From: Symbiodinium natans
Lineage: Eukaryota > Sar > Dinophyceae > Suessiales > Symbiodiniaceae
Length of the DNA stretch: 64,000 nt
Direction of reading: 5' to 3'
Assembly (NCBI GenBank): GCA_905221605.1
Contig: CAJNDS010002292.1
Coordinates: forward strand, 124,001 to 188,000
The translations under genes and the position numbers were made by a program. Of this stretch, positions 1-10,749 are shown piece by piece (position 1 is the stretch's first letter; the number at the start of each line of letters is the position of its first letter). The notes under the pieces were generated by a model that was not told where the DNA came from, made no database searches, and saw nothing but the letters and a program-made list of their open reading frames with translations.

Positions 1-171
1 TGAATTGCAGCAAGGCCCGCGGACCGCGCAGCCGCTCAAGCTCAAGAAACTCATCCCCTTCCAAGGAGACTCAGTGTTTTGCACGCCTAATGGGCCTAAA
101 TTCATGAGATCAGCCAATGTGACATGTGGGAAAAGCTCCTTGCCAGCATGCTTTCAGAGCGCAGGCATCTA
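1..171 (+). CDS. possible exon, partial, unknown protein
   Basis: A frame that is open from the window edge (codons from base 3) to a TAG near 170 reads like protein, with a basic stretch PLKLKKLIPFQGDSVF near its start. A possible acceptor ATTGCAG precedes base 11. No family is recognised. The open length is only about 55 codons and the 5' part lies outside the window, so this could be chance. It would be the last exon of a plus-strand gene that starts further left. Confidence 0.2.
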
Positions 172-706
172 GGGGTGGCTCTCGTCCAACGACTCCGAGA
201 GGCCGAGTGTTGCAGTAGAACCCAGGCTTACGGAAGAACCTGATGACACTTGTTTCGAGGTTCTGGGAGAGCTGTGGTGGCAGCTGGAAGCCCGAGGCCA
301 GGGCCATAACCCGCAGTACCATGTGCCGTGAACGGCCCCTTGTTCGTGCTGACGACTGCCCTGGCACAGCGTTGCGGCTGGCATGTCGTCAGGTTGGAGA
401 GGAGCGACACAGGCCTCGCAATCTGCGCCAACTTTTTGGCCGATCAGCTGCTGCTGCCACCTGTTGCCACATAGTGCGGGCAGGCGACGAAGTGAAAGCA
501 TCGTCACCTGTGTCTCCCTCCTTCGGAGACGGATGGAAGCTTAGTTGGCGTGGGTTATCACAGCGCCCTGCCAGTGGGAAGAACAAGCTCAAACCATGAA
601 ATTGGGGATCATCTCTCAGGATCGTCTTTACGGCAAGCAGCCGTGGCCAAGGTAGCCTCTTGACGGAGTGTGGCAATGCAGAATAAACACGCTTCCGTGG
701 CCCGAG

Positions 707-1076
707 GTAGCTCACGAGAACTGCAACCCCTTCGGAGTTGACGATCGATCAGGTAACCCCTTTGATGAGCACGATGCGCCAGAAGCAGACGATGGCCCGA
801 ACTGTGACATTTCAAACCCTTTTGGTCCAGATGATGGCGAGAGCCCACACGAGGAGATACTCGGCAACCCATTCGCACTGAAGAGTGAGGAAGACATCAC
901 CCCCGATGGCAGAGACGGAGTCGGTGATGCGAACCCTTTTGACGACAGTGACAGCGGCTCCAGTACACTGGACGATGGGCCAGGTGAGCGACCTTGATCT
1001 TGCATAGCCGTGTCCCAGTTGCTGCAACACAGCCTCGTGCTAGGCAATCCCTTCGCTGCTCGTCAAGAGGATGCAG
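707..1076 (+). CDS. two exons rich in NPF motifs (endocytic-adaptor-like), partial
   Basis: An acidic open frame from about 707 to 983 contains NPF tripeptides in NPFGVDD, NPFDEHD, NPFGPDD, NPFALK and NPFDDSD, spaced 10 to 25 residues apart. A GT...AG intron at 984-1043 (60 nt; acceptor AG followed by G) joins it in phase to a second exon, 1044-1076, carrying a sixth motif, NPFAAR. A GC donor follows at 1077. NPF tripeptides in acidic disordered regions are the known ligand of EH domains (Eps15 homology) in clathrin-linked trafficking. That function is inferred from the motif only, because no folded domain is visible. The 5' start and 3' end were not found. The next gene, at 1273, has its own Met and signal-like segment, so these exons appear to belong to a separate upstream gene. 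Confidence 0.45.
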
Positions 1077-1272
1077 GCATGTGTGGCTTATGTGTGTTGT
1101 CTGGCGTTTTGCAATATTTTGTAGTGTTGAGAAACTCACCACTGACGCCCGTCAGTGCCAGCACATTCTTGTGGTGTGTCTGCAAGCGCCCGATGCCCTG
1201 CTGGCTTTGCTCTCAAGCTTTGCAAAGCTTTGCGGGGAATGAGGGGGTCGTAGACTGCCGCTGAAGGGGGCC

Positions 1273-1695
1273 ATGAAGGTCCCGCGCGATGTTCTGCTGC
1301 TTGCGGCGGGAGCTCTTGCTGCGTTTGGTGTTCTGTCTGCAGGCACCTGGACGCATCGCCAGCTTTCTCAGTCGCCAAAAGTTGGATGGGCCTTGATCGT
1401 ACAGCTGCGCTTCAAGGATATTTCTGTCCGAGACGAGTTCCTTTCCTTTTGGACAGTGCTTGCTCGATATGTGAGAGACAATGAGCCCTTCACGACGTTG
1501 TTTCAAGCCATCCAAAGTGACAAGGATCCGTTGCTGGTGATTGTGGACGAGCGATACACTTCGAAAGACCTGTACACAGGTGCACATAGAAGCAGCGCGG
1601 CCTTTGCAGAGTTCCGCCCAAAGATGAAGAAGCTGCAAGATGAAGGGCAACTGGAAGTTACTGGCGAAAGTGGCTTCGCCATTGATTTGGCTTAA
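1273..1695 (+). CDS. membrane-anchored ABM-domain (dimeric alpha/beta barrel) protein
   Basis: This is an intact 140-codon frame without introns, from ATG to TAA. Residues about 7-26 (DVLLLAAGALAAFGVLSAGT) form a hydrophobic segment that should act as a signal anchor. Residues about 38-125 resemble the antibiotic biosynthesis monooxygenase (ABM) fold: a first strand WALIVQLRFKD, a helix after it (REEFLSF-like, here VRDEFLSFWTVLARYV), a central strand with PLLVIVDERYTS, then a short helix with HRSSAAFAEFRPKM. That order matches small YgiN-type quinol monooxygenases and heme-degrading relatives, which work without bound cofactor or bind heme. The substrate cannot be told. The start is chosen because it is the first ATG and sits directly before the hydrophobic segment. 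A single-exon gene among intron-rich neighbours may be a retrocopy or a later acquisition; no spliced-leader remnant is visible upstream. The fold assignment is by eye. Confidence 0.6.
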   Translation: MKVPRDVLLLAAGALAAFGVLSAGTWTHRQLSQSPKVGWALIVQLRFKDISVRDEFLSFWTVLARYVRDNEPFTTLFQAIQSDKDPLLVIVDERYTSKDLYTGAHRSSAAFAEFRPKMKKLQDEGQLEVTGESGFAIDLA

Positions 1696-3497
1696 TTTGT
1701 CTTGTCTCCCAGCACATCCAGATAGAGGCAAAGATGTACTTCGCGATTCTTTGCAAGTAGTTCTGTTGAGCCAGCAGGAAAAAGGAGCTCTGTGGTAGGG
1801 TCCGGCAGTCCATTGCTTGTGCATCTGTTGAAGTGTGGCAGGCGACGTTGTGGAGGACTTGTGTGGTGTTGACCCTCTTGAGCAAGCCAGCTTCTTTTTC
1901 GCTTCAGGAGAAAGTGGAGCCACAGCACTTTGGAAGTCCAGCAAGCCTGGAGGAGAATAGTCATGAATGTCATACGTAAGCCTGCGATCAGACAGGGGAT
2001 AAGTGAGGTGTGGTCAATCCTGCTTCTGGTTGCTGTGTGAATCAAATGTGTAGTAGTTGGTGTGAATTTTCTGTTGCCAGTCACTGCTGGATCTGCTAGT
2101 CGCTTGCTGGGTGGCTTTTGTGCCAGGATCTGCAGCCTGGCCACAGCTTTGAAAGTCCGCTAAGCTTTGGTGAGGAGAGCCATGACAAGCCGATCTATCT
2201 CTGGTGTTGAAGCCTCCTGATATCTCCTGATGCGGCAACTGTTGTATCTCTTTGCTCTGCAGGGTGTTGCTCCGGCGCGCAATGCGATGGTTAGCCGACC
2301 ACCCGTTTGCTCGAACCCCGGATTCCCATTCAAGGTTCTCCTGTGACCTTCGTGTCAGATGTCGCAAGGCCTTGACGCGCCAAAAGACACCACTGCCAGC
2401 CCCAGAGTGACTTCCTTGATGCCAGGCACGGCCTTGCAGAATCATGGAAATCACTAGAGGATCACTCATGGGCCACCTGTGCGTCCCTTGTGGACATCCT
2501 GTGCGAAAAAGGACGAGACATGTGAAACGAGCCTATCCAAAAACCAGCAGGCGCAGCTCCCGTCCTGGAGGCTCCTGTTACCATGTTTTCGAGCTTTGTG
2601 CGCCTCAGGGGGGTGTGTTGACAGATGTTGACAGCTCTTTCTCAACGTTTTGAGTGGCTCTCAGATGTGGCGGCGTCCATCGCCTCGGCAGCTCCCGGGT
2701 GGCCTGGCAGGATGCCTCTGCAACGGGCCCAACGCACAGCCCGGACGCCCACTGTCACACCGTGTCACACCGCGAAAAGCTTCTCCAAAGAACGTGATCA
2801 CAATGTGGGGAGGTCCAGGGAAGGCGTCCAAGACCTTGATGAAGAGCTGGTCGCGCTTGTCGATGCACCTTCCTTGGAGGTGCCCCTTTGGAGCTGTGAT
2901 GCAAAATGGACTTTGACCTATCCTGCTGTCTCACCTGCAGAGGCAGCCATTGCAGCGAGCGATGCATCCATGTGCAAAGGCCATGAGATCCCATGAGAGA
3001 TGCTGCAAACAGCGTTGCTTTGCAGCGTTGCTTTGCAGCGTTGCTTTGCAGCAACCAGTACATCCACAGAGGCCGCTTGGACACAGACTTCAAGACCTGG
3101 CAGTGGCGGGATCATGCCGTCAGGGGCTCAGTCAAATCACGAAAGCTAGCCTCCGAAGAAGGCTATCAACCGTAAGGTTGCAACAAGGGGTGTGGGGTAT
3201 GGGCACCCCGATTGCTGGCCAAACATGACTTGGTTTTTGCAGCCAGGCTGCGGGGCATGCCGCGATTTTTTGGGTTGTCCCGTGGCCCTTTTTGGTGGTT
3301 TTTTAGGGCTTAGCAGGTGATGCTTTGCGACAAGGTTCGGGTAGAAACAGGACCCCAATGATGCTCATGATGCTCTTTTATTCGGCCTTGGGCCCGGGCC
3401 CGGAGGCCCCAGGAACGCAATGTTGCTCATGATGCTACCACAAGCACACGTTATTGAGCCGGAAATTGATCGGGGTTCTTTGTTTCAGTTTCTTGTT
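1696..3497. other. no supported gene
   Basis: Both strands contain only short open frames with uneven composition. A long minus-strand frame over 1213-1944 is the shadow of the ABM gene plus its 3' flank. The only structured element is a short tandem repeat near 3010. Confidence 0.4.
3011..3052. repeat. 13-bp tandem repeat, 3 copies
   Basis: The unit AGCGTTGCTTTGC is repeated three times head to tail without a mismatch and followed by a partial copy AGC. Confidence 0.85.
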
Positions 3498-3617
3498 CCC
3501 AGTTTCTACATAGACGCCAGACCCTAAACCATGGGGGTCTCTGGGTTTCGATTGCAAGGGTGCCAGGGTATAGAGGCCCCCAATGGTTTTAGGGTCTGCG
3601 TCTATCTAGAAACTGGG
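3498..3617. mobile_element. fold-back (MITE-like) inverted repeat
   Basis: Left arm 3498-3537 and right arm 3577-3617 are near-perfect reverse complements of about 40 bases, with a loop of about 39 bases. The arm starts CCCAGTTTCTACATAGACGC and continues through GACCCTAAACCATGGGGG; the mirror arm differs at a few positions, including one-base indels. Each arm includes a telomere-like ACCCTAAA core. No transposase is present, so this could be a non-autonomous fold-back element or a hairpin formed by local inverted duplication. Target-site duplications are not obvious. Confidence 0.65.
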
Positions 3618-6600
3618 AAAGTGAGCCCGGATCAATTTGCTGACTCTCGTCGTGCACTGATCCATTGTGGGCCGCTATATACCTTGTGGCTCCTAACCCT
3701 GGAATCCCGTACCAGAAGCCTCAAGGAAGCAAAGCTGAATATGAATAGCATACATGTGGTGTTGCCCCGAAGCCTCTTGCATCGAGGTTTTGGTGTGCGG
3801 GCTTTTCGGGTTCAGCGTCGCGACGCTAATCGTTGGTGCTCGTGATGCTACCCTCTCCAGGGCCGGCAGTGCTCCGAAGACTGTGTTCTTTTGCCTCCGC
3901 ACCTCCGCACCTCCTTCCTTCCTTCCTTCCTTGCTTCCTTCCCAAAACACGACAACAGCAGTTGTCGATGACGGCAGCAGGGTTTGTTAGCTGACGGCGC
4001 TATCGCCGCTTTCCTCCAGCTCCCTCACAAGCTTTCGTCCCAGTCCCTCCTCAAGTTGGTTCTGTCTGGAGCTCTCGATGGCTGTGGTCCCTCGCTTTGT
4101 TCCATTCACTCTATTCCCTTGATCTTCCTCTGTGCGGGCCGTGCTAGAATCTAGAAACAAACGATCCGAGTCGGGAAAACACTCCCCTGAGTCAGAAATC
4201 TGGGAGCGGCGAGTCGGAGAATGGAAAGCGCCGAGTCAGAAGAACGAGGCCGAATATGACAACAAGCTTCTTTCGGTTTTAAGGCTTTAGGATTTTTAGG
4301 GTTTAGGGTTTTTAGGGTTTTGGGCTGGGACGGTTTGGGGTAGACGCCAAGCTGGAGGCCTTAAATCTCAGTCGCCACCCGAAACCCTTCTAGATGTCGG
4401 AAAATTTACGACTCGCTGCTTTGGGTTTTCTGGCTCGAGGGAGCTTTTTCCTGACTCGCCTCGGGCCGCTTCAGACTCACCCCGGGCATTCCGGAATTGT
4501 TGTTGCCGGCTCGGTCCCACTCTTTTCTTTCCTCTTGGGGCAGAGGCAGAAGAAGGGCACCAAGTGCTTCGCAGCAGCACCCACTCACTCTCGGACATGC
4601 TGACTGATGAGGACTCATGGTATCTCATGTTTTGTTGCCCGGGCAATGTTTTCTTCCGTGCTGGTAGTCTCTCAGTTCCCACCGTGTTACTTCAGGACTG
4701 GGGATTCTTCTCGTACGAGCTACTTCTGCTGAGCCTCGATCCAAGTGCTGGGTGTACGCTCACAAAACGTCACGATGCACACACGTAAACCCCAAATAGG
4801 CATCAGGAATCGTTGATCGAGTCTTTTGCTGAGGTCGCTACTTCCTTCGGGAAGGCAGCCCTGCATTGGACCAGGTGTCTGCTTTGATTCCAATCTGTCG
4901 GGTGCGCCGCGGCCTCGGTGGATCTCGGTGGATCTCGCCTCGGCCAGCAATTCCTCTGTTGACAGAATGTGACAGAATGTAATACGTCTCTTTTTTGGCA
5001 TCTTATGTTGCAGAATGTCCCCCAAGGCTTGGGCATCAACAGCCAGCTCCATCATCACATCGTTGAACTGTCTAGACCTGCTGGCAGCGAGGCAGGAGCA
5101 GGCATCTGTGACAGGGCCATGAATCAAATGAACATATCCGACAGGCATACTCGCCGCTAGACGTTCGGTACCGCGCATCCCTATTACTCAGGCTGCTGTT
5201 GGCGCACCAGTACCATCCAGTAGCTCTTGCAGCCCTCGCATTCCTTGCAGCTGTCCAGTCGGAGGCTCTGGGCTAGCTGGGAAAACTTCGAGTACGGAAC
5301 TGTGGCAGGCGGGGTCCCAATCTGTCGCCAATCTGTCGCAGTTTGTTGTAGTTGTGCAGACTTGAAAATGCCAACATTGCCATCTCTCAGATCCTTCAAA
5401 AGAATGGACGCAGAAATGGATCTACATGCAGCTCCGAGTTCTGAAAGGATGCGGGGCGTCCTAAATTTCTAACCTTGCGCATCTGGCAGCCGCGCTCGGT
5501 AGCCTGAGATTGCATGAGTCTCAGATTTGAGGCATCCTGGAAAGGGCCATGCAGCTGCATGGAGAAGGGCATGAGGACCTCTCAGCCTGCTGGGACCTCA
5601 TTGCTGAGTGGCTGTGGTAATCGGTGGTTCCAGTACAGACATCGTGCGCAGCGTAGCGCAGCCTATCGCAGCCAACGAGGTGGTCGCTGCTTGCGCGCAA
5701 TCCGGGAGCTGACTGAGGCACGTCTCGACAGGTCTCGAGCATACCTGTGGATGCTTTCTTTGCTGCATCCGTGTCAAGACTGCGCTCAGCGGAACCTGGG
5801 GAAAGCCACAACCGCTTGACAGGACGGGCTCTGTTTGCCGTTTGCTCACAAAGGTTGACGTGCTTGCTGTCGAATTTACATCTTTGAAAGACCCAGTTTC
5901 TTCCACGAGACCCGATTGCTTCGGTGAAACGAGCGCTGGCTTTTGGCAGCTTTGCCCTGCAACATGCGGCAAGTTGCGGCAAGGTTTGAGAAGTTTGGGA
6001 AGGACTGGGTGCCAAACAAAACCAGGTGGGGAGAGAGCCATGGCAGGGCGAAACAAAACCAACGACCGGCTTTGAAGCACTCAGAAAAGCCGCAATGTTC
6101 TCACAATATGCGGCATGGTATGGCATGGTGCAATCGAGTCACTGCGGCTACCTGTGCCTCTGCCGACCGTTCTCTCGCTCGCATGCTTCACAGGGATCTC
6201 TCGGTGCGGGGATTGTTCTGATTATTCTTTCTACGTGCAAGAGGTTTTGCATTGGTGACAGATAGCTTCGTGAGTTCGCACTTTTGGTCTCTTGCAACTC
6301 TGGCCTGTCCGAAAGCTCTTTGGCAGCGTGCTGTTTATTCGTTTTGAAAGTTTGATTGGGGGGGTGATGCAGCGATGCAGCTTTGGAGCTTTGGCGTTAG
6401 CCTTGGGATCTTTGATGATTTTTGGTCCTATGTTATCAGTGGACCAGATAGGCTTGCACACTCCACTGAACGCATCCGCAACATGGGCTCACCCGCACCT
6501 CAGGCCCCGCGTGTCTTATCTATTTGCTTTCTGGGCTCAGTCAGCTTGCCATCTAGGATTTGTCAGTGGGCCGTGCGCAACCGAACCTAGCAAATCAATG

Positions 6601-8398
6601 GCCGAATTATCAAGTCAACTGTGCAGTCAGTGAGTCGGAGGATGGGCGAACCAAGCGGGCGACGGCTTCTGGCCATCGTTTTCAAAGAGATGGATGTGTC
6701 TTGGATGCGCTCAGGGTAGGAGGGGGTTTAGCTTCGAAGTTTCTGCAAAATCGCACAGAAGTCGCAACGGCAACGCAACTGTGTGCTCGAGGCCCTGAGG
6801 CCACTGGAGAGCTCGGAGATGGCAAATGCAGGCTGAACTTTCGAGGGCAAGAAGTCGGCTGAAACATCTGAGACGCGGAGGGATGGAGACTTTCAGAAAC
6901 AGTGTCAGATTTGCAGGTTGGCCTTTCAATGTGGTCTTTGCCGCCAAAGTCTTCGGTACACTCTGGCGTGCGGCGACGGACACCGAGGCTCGTCGCTGTG
7001 GAACGATATGATAAACCACATGCGAGGCCTTTCGTCGTACTTTTCGTCGCATCTCGCAGGAAGAGGATCGGCTGAGCTTGGATGCTCCTTCGGTGGCTGC
7101 CGCTTTGTCATTCTGGTTTGTTTTTGCCGTGTGAGGCGTATCGAGGTGTGACCGGGCGTTCGTATTGGCCAGGCTTGCAGGCCTTCACCCGCACTTGGCG
7201 CCACTTCAGTGCTGATCTCAGGGGAACCCATAAGACAAGGAGCAGAGAGAGATAATCGGTAGCTAAACGTGCCCCGGAACTGAGAGGCTTGAGACTCATG
7301 CCTTGCTCTTTGTGTTCGCAACTCGGTATGCCCGGTATACGGTGCAACATGTGTTTCGGTGTGTTTCTCACCCGTTCAGTGCCAGCCCAAAGTGTCCCAA
7401 GGCAGCAGCTTTGGTCAGCGACCTTCTCTCCGAGTCAGCCTGGCACGTGAAATGGGTGCAACATTGCATCAAAGACTTCCAATCTCTAGTCATGCTTTTG
7501 GCACGCCAATCCCGGAACGGACGCTCGCAAGAGTCGTCCGCTGCCAGAACGGCCACATCAAAATAGAACAGTGAATCGCATTCTTTACCACGAGGCCCTC
7601 AAGCCTTCCCCATCCCATCAGGCCGTGAGCCATCGTGAGCCAAGCCGGCAAATCCACGCGCACCCACATGATGCCTTCGATGCTACACCTCAGAACCCTT
7701 CTGGATTCTCAAAGTGAAGGAAGCAACAGGTCAGAGGCAAAGTCGTGGCCAATTCAGCTGGATGTGTGGAAGTTTCAAGCAGTTTTGCGCCGTCGGCGGT
7801 GCTGTCATGGGCATTTCATCAGCACGCTGTTGGCACAGCATCCTCTGCGGTCCTATTGTTTTTGCTGTGTGGTGCTAGGTATGCTGCAGCTGCCTGCGAA
7901 GGTGCGTGTGCACCGCATGTGTAATTTGTTGTGGTGGTAATCTGTGGAGATCTGCGGCGCGCTTGGCCTGTGGAGGCCCTTTCAGTGTCTGCCAGCATTC
8001 TGAGTGACTTCTCCCACTGGCTGTCGCCTGAACCTTACAACTTGTTGCATGGCACGTTGGAAGCCTGTTTCTGTTGTTCTGCAGGAAGACTCCAGTGGAC
8101 GCCGCATCTTGCTTCGCAAGACAAGGCACCGCACTGAAGTCTCGCGCGACTCCCTTGTGCCACTCCGTTTAACGACACCAATCTTTGCGAGAAGATGTGA
8201 GAAGATGTGAGAAGATTTGAGAAGGCGCCCCTGGATCCTCGCAGCAACCTTTGGAGCTGATTGTGAGACCCTTAGTTCCAATTTCTTTTGTTGCGAGCAA
8301 ACGCAGTCGGCTCGAGGCTCAAGCTTGAAATAGCGTCCATGATCGGTGTGATATTTTTTCGGATAGGTCTTTGATAGATTTGGCAACCGTGTTCCACA
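3618..8398. other. no supported gene; scattered simple repeats
   Basis: There is a (CCTT)n run near 3911-3943 and a short TTTAGGG patch near 4285. A few open stretches, such as one near 5963 (VAARFEKFGKDWVPNKTRW) and one near 6915, could be exons, but no joinable neighbours or families were recognised. A GAGAAGATGT unit repeats near 8190-8222. Confidence 0.35.
4285..4322 (+). repeat. degenerate TTTAGGG telomere-like patch
   Basis: About five irregular TTTAGGG-type units, with variants such as TTTTTAGGG. It is short and interstitial. Confidence 0.7.
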
Positions 8399-9199
8399 AT
8401 GGGCACAGTGGACAGGGAAGCGGACCGTGAAGCGGGCAAGGCTGCGGAAGGCGTGGTTGCGGACGCTGCGGAGGTCAGAGAAGTCATCGTGCGGGCCAGT
8501 GGCTTGTCAGCCTCTTGTACATTTTCCTGCCCCTCTCTGTCTTCTGTCCGAGATGTGAAGTCTTTCATCGAGAAGGAGACCGACATTCCCTCACGAGAAC
8601 TTCGAGTTTGCTTCCAGGAACGTGAACTGAAAGATTCCGAAAAGCTGATAGGCATCACCCAGCCTGATGATCTCTGTGAGCTCGAGTTGTCATTCTTGCG
8701 GCGTGATCCAGAACAAGCCCGTTGGCTGGAAGCAGTTATGCAGGATCCAGATGGAAGTTTTTTGGCTGAGGCCCCTTCAAGCATCCGCGACGATGGCGAA
8801 GTCGTACTTGCTGCGGTCATGCAGAACGGAAGGGCTTTGCAATTTGCATCTGATCGGTTACGATCTGACAGGTTCGTGGTACTGCAGGCGCTTGAGGAAG
8901 ATTCCTCAGCTTTCAAGTTTGCTGCAACATGCCTGCATGCGAATCGGGACGTCATGCTGGCAGCAGTTCATCGCAATGGTTTGACGCTCGAGAGTGCTGT
9001 TCGTGAGTTACAAGGCGATCGTGAGCTCGTTTCAGCAGCGGTGTGCCAGAACGGCATGGCGTTGCGCTTTGCCAGCGAAGTCCTGCAAGCTGACAGAAAG
9101 ATTGTGAGCATGGCTGTAGAGAACGATTGCAACGCTCTCCAGTTTGCGGCTAAAGAGCTGCAAAGCGACCGCGAGCTGCAAGATATGGAGCGTCGCTAG
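8399..9199 (+). CDS. ubiquitin-like plus DUF4116-repeat protein
   Basis: This is an intact, intronless 266-codon gene from ATG to TAG. Residues about 25-98 look like a ubiquitin-like fold: a first strand VIVRASGL, then SVRDVKSFIEKETDIPSRELRV matching the helix and third strand of ubiquitin, and KLIGITQPDDLCELEL near its end. From about residue 100, four copies of a roughly 48-residue helical unit follow. The second to fourth share the pattern D-R-x-[FLV]-V-x-x-A-[VA]-x-x-[ND]-[GD]-x-[AT]-L-[QER]-[FS]-A, for example MALRFASEVLQADRKIV and ALQFAAKELQSDRELQ. This is the DUF4116 pattern, often found in protist and algal proteins next to ubiquitin-like or F-box segments. The role of DUF4116 is unknown, so a scaffold or ubiquitin-linked adaptor is only an inference. 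The sequence is rich in charged residues and lacks a signal peptide, so it is probably cytosolic or nuclear. Confidence 0.8.
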   Translation: MGTVDREADREAGKAAEGVVADAAEVREVIVRASGLSASCTFSCPSLSSVRDVKSFIEKETDIPSRELRVCFQERELKDSEKLIGITQPDDLCELELSFLRRDPEQARWLEAVMQDPDGSFLAEAPSSIRDDGEVVLAAVMQNGRALQFASDRLRSDRFVVLQALEEDSSAFKFAATCLHANRDVMLAAVHRNGLTLESAVRELQGDRELVSAAVCQNGMALRFASEVLQADRKIVSMAVENDCNALQFAAKELQSDRELQDMERR

Positions 9200-10749
9200 A
9201 ATGGGCCTCGTGAAACAACATCACTACATGCGTTCATGAGACAACCATGCCCTGTTTCGGACGCGATGCTGTCGAAGAGTCGTAGAGCCAGGCCATGAAG
9301 CGTTGGTCCTCAAAGTCCTGCTTTCATCCAAGGTGCGGCGGTTGCTCACGGTGGACTTGAGAGATCAGCTGGTTCAGACGTTGACGGTCCCTGGCTTATC
9401 GTGCAAGCAGGCAAGCTCAAGTTAGCCCTGCGTTTGGTCTTGCTTTAGCAACAGCGTCTGACCATAGGTTTATACCATACAGCCTGTACACATTCTATCA
9501 AGACTTGGGGCCTGTGGGAGAGGGGTCCTGAGAATGCATTTTTTATCTTGAAAGGGGTGGAGCGTTTAGAGTACATATCAGGGGGCTGGAGGGGTCTTGT
9601 GTCAAATACGCTCCAGATGGGGGGGAAGAGGTGGGGGGATGTACCAGTATCAAGATCTTTCCAAACACATGTTAATTGTTTTCCGCTCGCTGGTTGTCAC
9701 CGGTGTGTGTGTGTGTGTGCTCGATTAAAGTGCGCGACGGCGAGCCGCGCCTCGACAGAGCCACCAGCAGTATTCTGCCAGCTTTCCGTGGTTTGGGTTT
9801 CTCCTTGCCCATCTAAGTTGGTAGGGAAGGCCCGGTTTTGCCCGAGCAACTCCCAGGACTACAGGCGCCACTTTGAGTGCAGCCCTTGGAAGACGTGCCT
9901 CGCGGATGCTTGTGGCACCTTGCAGCGCGTTGCACACCGTTGCACACCGTTGCACACCGTTGCACACTTGAAGCTCCGAGATATCGCTATCCTGAACAGG
10001 CCGTCTGCTTTTGGAGCAGCGCTGGAATTGTGGGTCTGCTTCTAAGCTACTTGGGCTTTGCAGCAATGGTCGTGTCTTCACAAGGAGTAGGCAAATAATC
10101 TGACATGAGACTTGCCTCGACGTGCGTTCAAGGAGCGCTGCTTTCGGGAGACGCGTCGTTCCGACGTCATAGCCTCGACATTCCACACCCGCAATATGTA
10201 ACAACATTTTCTCTCATAGCTACGCCGCGATTTACTACAGAACTCCTATGTTGGAGCGAGAAAATCCAACCGTTTGTGTGTTGCTCATGTTTCTCTGAAC
10301 CAGCCCCGTGTGGCTTTGGCTTGATGCCATGTGCTTGAGAGGTTGGGCATGGCCGCAGCAACGAGGTGATCCCGATACCCTACGTAAAGGATGTTTTTTG
10401 ATCCCCCCTCCCCCGAAGGCCTTTGCGGATGAGAAAAGGACCGCGGAGGAGGAACGTGTTCGGAGCTTGTGTTTTTCGTCTTTTGTGCTTTCGGATTTTG
10501 TGCTTTCGTGTGCTCTCGGAGAGCCAGAGCCAGAGCCACCGAGGCCTCGGTCGCAGACGCGCTGTGGAAGGCGCCCTGCTCCCCCTCGGGCGGCTCTTTT
10601 CGCAGACTGCTCTGAGACTCGGATTCGCCCCCGAAGTGCGCTTGTAGCCGAGCCGAGCGGCGCTTTTCTAGATTTTTTCCACAGGATGAGGGACCCGGAT
10701 CCACTGAAGAGCTTTTCCGTGCGGTTCTCAGCCCACCGAAGGTCCCGCA
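9200..10749. other. no supported gene
   Basis: No joinable exon was seen. A 10-bp tandem repeat lies near 9928. A long open frame on each strand over 10300-10860 has skewed Ser/Arg/Pro composition and is probably non-coding. Confidence 0.35.
9928..9967. repeat. 10-bp tandem repeat, 4 copies
   Basis: The unit CGTTGCACAC is repeated about four times head to tail; the first copy has a one-base difference. Confidence 0.85.

Noticed and set aside
1213-1944. Minus-strand frame of 243 codons
   Set aside because: It lies antisense to the ABM-domain gene, and the plus frame has clear domain features.
8272-8955. Minus-strand frame of 227 codons
   Set aside because: It is the shadow of the ubiquitin-like/DUF4116 gene on the other strand; its Ser-rich composition is typical of antisense frames.
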